This document shows positions 58,632-64,000 of a stretch of 64,000 nt of DNA, one piece after another. The position numbers and the translations under genes are program-made. The stretch is from Panacibacter ginsenosidivorans (lineage in GTDB: Bacteria > Bacteroidota > Bacteroidia > Chitinophagales > Chitinophagaceae). Below the pieces are notes generated by a model. The model made no database searches. It was not told the DNA's origin and was given only the letters and a program-made list of their open reading frames with translations. Numbering within the stretch: position 1 is the first letter of the stretch; the number at the start of each line of letters is the position of its first letter. The stretch lies in assembly GCF_007971225.1 (NCBI RefSeq), contig NZ_CP042435.1, forward strand, positions 5,335,501 to 5,399,500. The letters are read 5' to 3'.

Positions 58632-61304
58632 TTATTGTTTTATAAAGCTGGAAGCATACACTTCTTTGCCATTACTGTTTATAACTTTTACATAGTATAC
58701 ACCTGCAACAATTCTGCTTAAATTAATCTGCACCAGTTGTTGCGTTGCTTTCTGCATGGCGACTACTTTTCCATTTACATCATAAACTTTTATTTCATGT
58801 TGTAAAGAAGATGAAGGCAGGTTTATATATAATGTAGACGTAACAGGATTTGGATAAATCTTAAATAACACTTTAGAAGAAACTGCATCTGCAGATGCAG
58901 CTGCAATGCCAAGTGAAGCGGTGCCTGTTGCCACTTTTAGCGTGTAGCAATTAGCAGCATCAAAAACTCCATTCTTTGCTGTTACACGTACTGCATAATC
59001 GCCTGCAATTACAGTAGTACTAATGCTTTCATCGGTTGTTCCTTTTTTTCTTGATTGTCCTATAATTGTGTTAGAACTATTGATAAGTGTAATGTCATAA
59101 TCTGCCGGAACATTTGTAAGTGTAATATTAATAGTTCCATCCGTTGTGATGGTAAACCTGTAGAAATCTTTATCACCCGAAACACCAATGGTTCCATAAA
59201 CATCAGTATTCAAAGGAATAACAGAAGCCGTTTGAGGCTTGTTATTATTGTTGGTATCATACTGGCCCGGGCAGGCAGGGCCGCCACCGCTGATGGTAAA
59301 ATTGGCGTTTGAAATATCAAAGAAAATATTTCCAACAGCTTCAACTTTTATACGGCACTGTGTGCTGTTTACAGAAGGAAGTGTTACTACCTGGCTGCCA
59401 TCGTTTGGTGTGCTTGCTGCAAGAACTGTATTGAATGTATTTCCACCATCAGTTGAAAGACTGATCTTGACATTAGCACAGCTAACAGGTGCATTATTAG
59501 TAGCAGCAACATCCCAGGTAATTGTTTGCTGAGACCCACCAACCCAGGAAACATTTGTATTGGGTTGTGTAACTACAAACGGCCCAGCTGTTGATGCAAC
59601 CGTTACTTTCATTTCATCAGTCATATTATTTCCGCCTCCAACATGATTGTCTCTTACCGTAAAACGGAAACTGAGGTCACGTGCTACCGAAGGCAAGGCT
59701 TCCCACGTAGAAGATGTTTGACCTGCCAGGATTGTTGATAGCGCAGGAAATACTCTCACTGGCAGTGTACTGTCATTATAAACGCGGAATACAGGACCTG
59801 TTGTTGAAGTAGCAGAAGGGAAAGTATTTGAAGTGGTCTTTTCAAAAACATCTGCCTGCTCCCAGATATAAGTAAGTGCATCTGCTCCATCAATATCAGA
59901 TCCGGTACCTGTTAAAATAAAAGGAGTTGATTTAGGAATAGTGTAATCAGCACCTGCATTGGCCAATGGTGCAGTATTGCCTGTATTGGTTATTGCAGGG
60001 CAAGTGCTGCTTGAACCAGATTTGATATTGTTTGCAACCTGTGCGATACTTACAACACTAAACAGGTCATCAGAATGTGGTTGTATATCTGTGCTGCCGG
60101 TAATACCAGCATAACCCATAATAGTAGATCCACTGCCGGGTTCTATTTGCGCCTGTGTGCCTTCGCTGCTAAAATCGAATGTGTGGTTGGCGCCAAACTG
60201 GTGACCCATTTCGTGTGTCCAGTAATCAATAACCATGTAATCTATAAGCGTTGGGTCATAATAAGCAGAAAACCCACTTCCTTTTGCACCACTTGTACAA
60301 ACACAACCAATGCAACCTGCATTACCATTGTTATCACCAAAGGTTGGCACTTTACCAAGAAGGTGTCCAACGTCATAATTGGCTGAACCAATGCGTGCAT
60401 CTATCGTTTGTTGTGTTTTAGAATTCCATGAAGTACCAAATAATGGTGGTTTGGTGGGCCATGGATCCGTTGCAGGATCAAGGAATATTAACGTGTCTTC
60501 ATTGGCTACATACTGCAACCTGATACCAAAATCTCTTTCATACACTGCATTTGCTCTTACGATACATGTGATTAATACATTCATTACTTTAGCTATTCTT
60601 TGTGCATCGTTCGTTTCTGAGCCATCAAGAAAGGTTTGAGAGAATTCTCCGTTTACGCAAAGGGCAAGATCATACGTGCGAAGTTTACCATCATCTGCAT
60701 TACCGGTTACGGTGGATGATTTGTCTGTACTGCCATTGCTGGTAATTAATAATGATTTGTCTATATCGCATTTAAAACCAGCAGATTTATCACCGGGGTT
60801 TCTTGCATTTACAATATATACTTTATTAGCGTTGTCAACGGGATTGATGTAATAGGTAGGTTTTGAAGCAGACATAACTACTGCATGAAAACCGGCAGGT
60901 GTAACATCAAAATGAATAGTTGCAGTTTTATCCTCAACACCCTGGCCGATATAAGTTTTGACGCCGGGATATTTTGCTGCCAGTTGTGGAGCCATTACAG
61001 GTACTTCTGCAATACGAAATCTTTGCATGTTGCCTTCTGCATCAGGAACAGCTATAAACTTACCAGACTTTGAGATTACTATTGATTTTTCAGCAGGGGC
61101 AGTAATCAGATCATTCCTTAAGTCATCTTCTTTTAAGCTGAAAAATTTGTAAGCGGCAGGTTTAAAATGCTTGCCAAACTCATCTTTAGCCTTTTGGCTT
61201 AGAGCGGATTCAGCGGTTGGTTTCCATAAAGCCTTATCATTCTGAGCATGTACGGACATCATAAATCCTCCACATACCAATGACAGGAGTAAAAGTTTTT
61301 TCAT
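58632..61304 (-). CDS. Reprolysin-like metalloprotease with type IX secretion sorting domain
   Basis: The 890-residue product starts MKKLLLLSLVCGGFMMSVHA, a signal peptide; an open frame continues 118 codons upstream without conservation, so ATG at 61304 is chosen. A propeptide-like region precedes the catalytic domain, which carries the zinc motif THEMGHQFGANHTF with His near residue 364 and the metzincin HExxHxxGxxH pattern. Ig-like and pre-peptidase C-terminal-like beta domains follow. The last 80 residues (KIYPNPVTSTLYINL, then VYDVNGKVV and GVYYVKVINSNGKE) are a type A T9SS sorting domain. The enzyme is probably secreted or surface-bound and digests protein outside the cell. Confidence 0.94.
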   Translation of the reverse strand: MKKLLLLSLVCGGFMMSVHAQNDKALWKPTAESALSQKAKDEFGKHFKPAAYKFFSLKEDDLRNDLITAPAEKSIVISKSGKFIAVPDAEGNMQRFRIAEVPVMAPQLAAKYPGVKTYIGQGVEDKTATIHFDVTPAGFHAVVMSASKPTYYINPVDNANKVYIVNARNPGDKSAGFKCDIDKSLLITSNGSTDKSSTVTGNADDGKLRTYDLALCVNGEFSQTFLDGSETNDAQRIAKVMNVLITCIVRANAVYERDFGIRLQYVANEDTLIFLDPATDPWPTKPPLFGTSWNSKTQQTIDARIGSANYDVGHLLGKVPTFGDNNGNAGCIGCVCTSGAKGSGFSAYYDPTLIDYMVIDYWTHEMGHQFGANHTFDFSSEGTQAQIEPGSGSTIMGYAGITGSTDIQPHSDDLFSVVSIAQVANNIKSGSSSTCPAITNTGNTAPLANAGADYTIPKSTPFILTGTGSDIDGADALTYIWEQADVFEKTTSNTFPSATSTTGPVFRVYNDSTLPVRVFPALSTILAGQTSSTWEALPSVARDLSFRFTVRDNHVGGGNNMTDEMKVTVASTAGPFVVTQPNTNVSWVGGSQQTITWDVAATNNAPVSCANVKISLSTDGGNTFNTVLAASTPNDGSQVVTLPSVNSTQCRIKVEAVGNIFFDISNANFTISGGGPACPGQYDTNNNNKPQTASVIPLNTDVYGTIGVSGDKDFYRFTITTDGTINITLTNVPADYDITLINSSNTIIGQSRKKGTTDESISTTVIAGDYAVRVTAKNGVFDAANCYTLKVATGTASLGIAAASADAVSSKVLFKIYPNPVTSTLYINLPSSSLQHEIKVYDVNGKVVAMQKATQQLVQINLSRIVAGVYYVKVINSNGKEVYASSFIKQ

Positions 61305-61502
61305 TTGATTTTTTTTGTTTTTTAAAATAGCTGAAAAACATAAGCAATTAGGTACGTATGTATCGCAATTTATAGGTTTTGGGCTAGGAGGAAATTTAAA
61401 ATATTTCAATAATTCATAGAAATATTCAAATAAATCAGGGGTTTGTTTAGTAAATATTTTTCTTGGTTTAAAAAAGCAATGAGCATGCAAGAAAAGAATG
61501 CT

Positions 61503-61531
61503 AAAAAATAAAAAAGACCCATTAGGGCCTT
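61503..61531 (-). terminator. Weak intrinsic terminator after fabD
   Basis: AAGACCC / GGGCCTT pair with one mismatch and a 4-nt loop, and the minus-strand side is T-rich. It lies about 30 bases past the fabD stop codon. Confidence 0.55.
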
Positions 61532-61557
61532 GAATAATTGCAAGATATATTTTACGC

Positions 61558-62451
61558 TCAGCTAACGCCGTTTGTCTGTACTGTTTTATCAATTTTGGTA
61601 ACAAGGCCTTGTAATACTTTTCCGGGACCTGCTTCTGTAAATTCACCAGCACCATCTGCAATCATGGCCTGTACACTTTGGGTCCACCGCACCGCACCTG
61701 TTAACTGGTCTATAAGATTTTGCTTAATCATACCAGGATCAGTAACAGCTTGCGCTACTACGTTTTGGTAAACCGGGCAGGAAGGTGCATTAAAATGTGT
61801 ATGCTGAATAGCAGCAGCTAATTCTTCTCTTGCAGGTGCCATTAAGGGTGAATGAAAGGCGCCACCAACAGGCAATACCAATGCTCGTTTTGCACCGGCA
61901 GCTTTCATTCTTTCGCAGGCTATTTCTATTCCTTTTACAGAACCACTTATTACCAGTTGTCCCGGACAATTATAATTGGCTGCAACAACTACTTCACCCG
62001 TTTCTGCCTGAACGGCTGCACATATTTCTTCTACTTTAGCATCGTCCAATGCAAGTACTGCAGCCATGGCAGAAGGAGTTACATCACATGCTTTTTGCAT
62101 AGCGCCAGCACGAATGCTTACCAGTTTTAATGCGTCCTCAAAACCCAGGGTGTTGTTAGCTACCAATGCAGAGAATTCTCCAAGCGAGTGGCCAGCTACC
62201 ATATCCGGTGTTGGAGTATCCAGCGTTTTATAAGCAACTACCGAATGTAAAAAAACCGCAGGCTGAGTTACGTTTGTCTGTTTCAATGCTTCATCTGTTC
62301 CGCCAAACATAATATCGCTGATACGGAAACCCAGTATATCGTTTGCATTTTCAAATAATTGCTTTGCCGTTTCATTTGACCCGTAGAGGTTTTTTCCCAT
62401 GCCACTAAATTGTGCGCCCTGGCCCGGAAATATATATGCATGTTTACTCAT
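61558..62451 (-). CDS. fabD: Malonyl-CoA:ACP transacylase
   Basis: The 297-residue enzyme loads malonyl groups onto acyl carrier protein for fatty acid synthesis. It shows YIFPGQGAQFSGMGKNLY, QPAVFLHSVVAYKTL, the active-site VAGHSLGEFSALVA, and late GGAFHSPLM with the catalytic His. Sixteen codons lie open upstream, but MSKHAYIFPGQG at 62451 is the family start. It stands alone on the minus strand; other fab genes are not adjacent. The repeat and terminator between it and folE indicate separate transcription. Confidence 0.95.
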   Translation of the reverse strand: MSKHAYIFPGQGAQFSGMGKNLYGSNETAKQLFENANDILGFRISDIMFGGTDEALKQTNVTQPAVFLHSVVAYKTLDTPTPDMVAGHSLGEFSALVANNTLGFEDALKLVSIRAGAMQKACDVTPSAMAAVLALDDAKVEEICAAVQAETGEVVVAANYNCPGQLVISGSVKGIEIACERMKAAGAKRALVLPVGGAFHSPLMAPAREELAAAIQHTHFNAPSCPVYQNVVAQAVTDPGMIKQNLIDQLTGAVRWTQSVQAMIADGAGEFTEAGPGKVLQGLVTKIDKTVQTNGVS

Positions 62452-62476
62452 AAAAAATATTTGAAGCGTCAAAAAT

Positions 62477-62510
62477 AAAAGGTTTGACTGTATAAACAAT
62501 CAAACCTTTT
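62477..62510 (-). terminator. Intrinsic terminator between folE and fabD
   Basis: A perfect 11-bp stem (AAAAGGTTTGA / TCAAACCTTTT) with a 12-nt loop ends in a U-run on the minus strand. It ends folE transcripts, and repeat locus 31 lies inside the folE 3' UTR before it. Confidence 0.85.
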
Positions 62511-62545
62511 TATAACTGCTATGCATGTTGAATAAAGTTATAAAC

Positions 62546-62602
62546 GCACAAGTGAGTGACACAACCAAAGCTTTATAGCAATAAAGCAGCTTGTCAAAAA
62601 AA
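62546..62602. repeat. Interspersed element, right arm only, CAC type (locus 31)
   Basis: The core at 62546-62565 is followed by CAAAGCTTTATAGCAATAAA and CAGCTTGTCAAAAAAAAC. It touches the folE stop codon and lies before the folE terminator, so it is probably transcribed. Confidence 0.9.
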
Positions 62603-62603
62603 A

Positions 62604-63200
62604 CTAACTAAGATCTGCACTAATCAATTTTACAAACTCGCTGCGTGTGGTATCTTTTTCAAACTCACCATAAAAAGCAGAAGTAGTGGTAACAGAATTT
62701 TGTTTTTGTACACCGCGCATCATCATACATAAATGTTTGGCTTCAATTACCACCGCAACGCCAAGCGGGTTAAGACTTTCGCGAATTGCATCCATGATTT
62801 GTACGGTTAAACGTTCCTGCACCTGCAGCCTGCGGGAAAACACATCTACTACTCTTGCAATTTTACTAAGACCGGTTATCCATCCGTTTGGAATGTAGGC
62901 AATATGTGCCTTTCCAATGAAAGGCAACATGTGATGTTCGCACATACTGTATAGCTCAATATCTTTTACGATCACCATCTCACTTACCGTTTCATGAAAC
63001 TTTGCAGAATTAATGATATCAATCGCATTCATCTGGTAGCCCTGCGTTAAATACTGCATGGCTTTTGCAATGCGCTCAGGTGTTTTTTGCAAGCCTTCTC
63101 TTTCGGAATCTTCTCCCAACAATCCCAAAACGTTTTTATAATTGTCTATTAATTGTGCCGTCGTCTTTTCGTCGTATTGTTCAGTTTTTTTATAAGCCAT
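62604..63200 (-). CDS. folE: GTP cyclohydrolase I
   Basis: The 198-residue enzyme turns GTP into dihydroneopterin triphosphate, the first step of folate, tetrahydropterin and queuosine routes. Zinc ligands appear in [19 protein letters not shown] and [11 protein letters not shown]. The segment [20 protein letters not shown] is conserved. It lies next to two PTPS/QueD-type genes, so the product probably feeds those enzymes. The ATG at 63200 gives [12 protein letters not shown] and a normal length. A left repeat arm precedes it. Confidence 0.96.
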   Translation of the reverse strand: MAYKKTEQYDEKTTAQLIDNYKNVLGLLGEDSEREGLQKTPERIAKAMQYLTQGYQMNAIDIINSAKFHETVSEMVIVKDIELYSMCEHHMLPFIGKAHIAYIPNGWITGLSKIARVVDVFSRRLQVQERLTVQIMDAIRESLNPLGVAVVIEAKHLCMMMRGVQKQNSVTTTSAFYGEFEKDTTRSEFVKLISADLS

Positions 63201-63220
63201 CGTTTTATATTTTAGTATTT

Positions 63221-63279
63221 TTTTTGAAACAGACTTTTACATAAATAATTTAAGCTTCCGTTGCGTCGCACTCTTGTAC
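63221..63279. repeat. Interspersed element, left arm only (locus 32)
   Basis: The arm starts TTTTTTTGAAACAGACTTTT and ends with the CGC-type core at 63260-63279. It lies between the folE start and the stop of the first QueD-like gene. Confidence 0.88.
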
Positions 63280-63324
63280 GTTCTGTAAATATTTCGGCAA
63301 TTGAGGCTGCTTATTTTTTATTAG

Positions 63325-63738
63325 TCAGACCGGGTACTCTACAAAATTTCTTGGTGTTTCATATAAACGAACCTGCAGGTCAAACCTTGAATCAATCTTT
63401 GCACGCAGTAATTCATAGATTACCACAACAATGTTTTCTGCAGTAGGGTTGAGGTATTTGAATTCTTCGGTATCAAGGTTTAAATTTTTATGATCAAAGC
63501 GTTCCAGCACAGTTGCGTTGATGATGTTGCTGAGTTCTTTCATGTCCATAACATAACCGGTGCGCTCATCAGGTTCGCCAACAAGTTTTACTTCCAGTTC
63601 ATAATTATGGCCATGATAATTTGGATTGTTGCATTTGCCAAAAACCTTATCGTTCATTTCATCTGTCCAATCCGGGTTATGCAAGCGGTGTGCGGCATTG
63701 AAATGTTCTTTCCTGTATACAGCTACTTTCTTACTCAT
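63325..63738 (-). CDS. queD: 6-carboxytetrahydropterin synthase / 6-pyruvoyltetrahydropterin synthase
   Basis: The 137-residue protein has the zinc-binding pattern of the PTPS/QueD fold: EHFNAAHRLHNPDW and the pair CNNPNYHGHNYELEV, with the catalytic Cys before HGH. The second half has MDMKELSNIINATVLERFDHKNLN and PTAENIVVVIYE. It acts on dihydroneopterin triphosphate in the queuosine or tetrahydropterin pathway. The FolE neighbour agrees. Which of the two products it makes is not decided by sequence. A paralogue follows on the same strand. Confidence 0.94.
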   Translation of the reverse strand: MSKKVAVYRKEHFNAAHRLHNPDWTDEMNDKVFGKCNNPNYHGHNYELEVKLVGEPDERTGYVMDMKELSNIINATVLERFDHKNLNLDTEEFKYLNPTAENIVVVIYELLRAKIDSRFDLQVRLYETPRNFVEYPV

Positions 63739-63834
63739 AGAAGATTCAAATTAAGAAAGTTCTGAGTTAGCGAAACCAGAAATTTCTTATTTCATAAATA
63801 TGGAGTATAACAACAGTAATATTGGTAAAATGTT

Positions 63835-64000
63835 TTAATCGCCAAAATATTCTACATAAATGCGTGGTGTTTCGTAAAGTTTAACGCAATGCAATTGCAC
63901 ATTTTGTGGAAGATTTGGTGTCAGTTGATTCCAGATACCGATAGCAAGATTTTCTGTACTGCACATTTTACCCTTCAGGAATTCAACATCAAGGTTTAGA
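63835..64000 (-). CDS. Second PTPS/QueD paralogue, C-terminal part (cut by window end)
   Basis: The last 55 codons of a minus-strand gene read LNLDVEFLKGKMCSTENLA, then IWNQLTPNLPQN and KLYETPRIYVEYFGD before a TAA. They align with the end of the neighbouring QueD-like protein (LNLDTEEFKYLNPTAENIVV, LYETPRNFVEY). The gene lies upstream of queD with 97 bp between, and its start lies outside the window. Tandem PTPS paralogues often differ in substrate. Confidence 0.85.
   Translation of the reverse strand, partial: LNLDVEFLKGKMCSTENLAIGIWNQLTPNLPQNVQLHCVKLYETPRIYVEYFGD

Noticed and set aside
61305-61661. Long N-terminal extension of the T9SS protease
   Set aside because: It would put 119 unconserved residues in front of an obvious signal peptide.
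33-63279. The recurrent 20-bp core as a CRISPR repeat
   Set aside because: Copies are spread over 63 kb in both orientations, spacing is irregular, they lie at gene borders, and no cas gene is present.

Overview
The window looks like a chromosomal segment from a Bacteroidota bacterium, most likely of the Chitinophagaceae. The sequence is AT-rich, genes lack clear Shine-Dalgarno sites, and many products are lipoproteins. There is a secreted reprolysin-like protease with a type IX secretion C-terminal sorting domain, DUF2911 and head-GIN (DUF2807) proteins, a CCDC81-type HU protein, and histidine kinases built on TPR ectodomains. No tRNA, rRNA, insertion sequence, prophage or CRISPR array was seen.

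Layout. 0.4-14.5 kb is a signalling block, all on +: a FIST sensor, one soluble histidine kinase with five repeated sensor units, three membrane TPR histidine kinases with near-identical kinase cores, and two response regulators, the second fused to a class III nucleotide cyclase. 14.7-28.8 kb holds unrelated metabolic and envelope genes: DUF2911 and other lipoproteins, an APC permease, a PGM1-like ATP-grasp peptide ligase, an alpha/beta hydrolase, a DinB protein, a biotin-dependent carboxylase beta subunit, a lipoprotein with a TonB C-terminal domain, a thioesterase-methyltransferase pair and TspO. 29.1-31.4 kb encodes an ABC ATPase and a TolC-like efflux protein. 31.4-34.1 kb is an ATP-dependent DNA ligase overlapping its partner MBL-fold exonuclease. 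35.2-42.4 kb carries a lipoyl E2 acyltransferase, CinA, PBP4, a YbgC-type thioesterase, a YdcF/SanA protein, a GIN-domain protein and DoxX. 42.7-49.9 kb is an envelope block of a 1014-residue TPR protein, a beta-barrel protein, an HU/CCDC81 membrane protein and an AsmA-like protein. 50.2-52.5 kb is rplK-rplA-rplJ-rplL, without the usual secE-nusG before it or rpoB-rpoC after it. 52.7-56.7 kb is a molybdenum cofactor operon (moeA, moaC, mobA-like, moeB-rhodanese). 56.7-64 kb has a NUDIX hydrolase, a Lys-rich exported protein, a broken transglutaminase gene, the type IX protease, fabD, folE and two adjacent PTPS/QueD paralogues, the second cut by the window end.

The most striking signal is not a gene. 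A 20-bp core (GTTGCGTCGCACACTTGTAC and a sister form GTTGTGTCACTCACTTGTAC) sits in most intergenic gaps. By eye I count 41 arms at 32 loci, none inside a gene I accept. Nine loci are complete inverted pairs with roughly 55-60 bp arms whose outer ends are T-rich and followed by an AGCC-N-GGCT-like motif. At most one-armed loci the outer end lies at the stop codon of the neighbouring gene. One copy borders a transglutaminase pseudogene at its break. The family resembles a non-autonomous palindromic element (MITE or REP-like) that has become the common 3'-end sequence of genes here. I do not recognise it as a named family.

A second candidate of note is a putative small RNA on the minus strand near 34.35-34.49 kb. 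All boundaries, counts and motif matches were read by eye; no alignment or database search was run.
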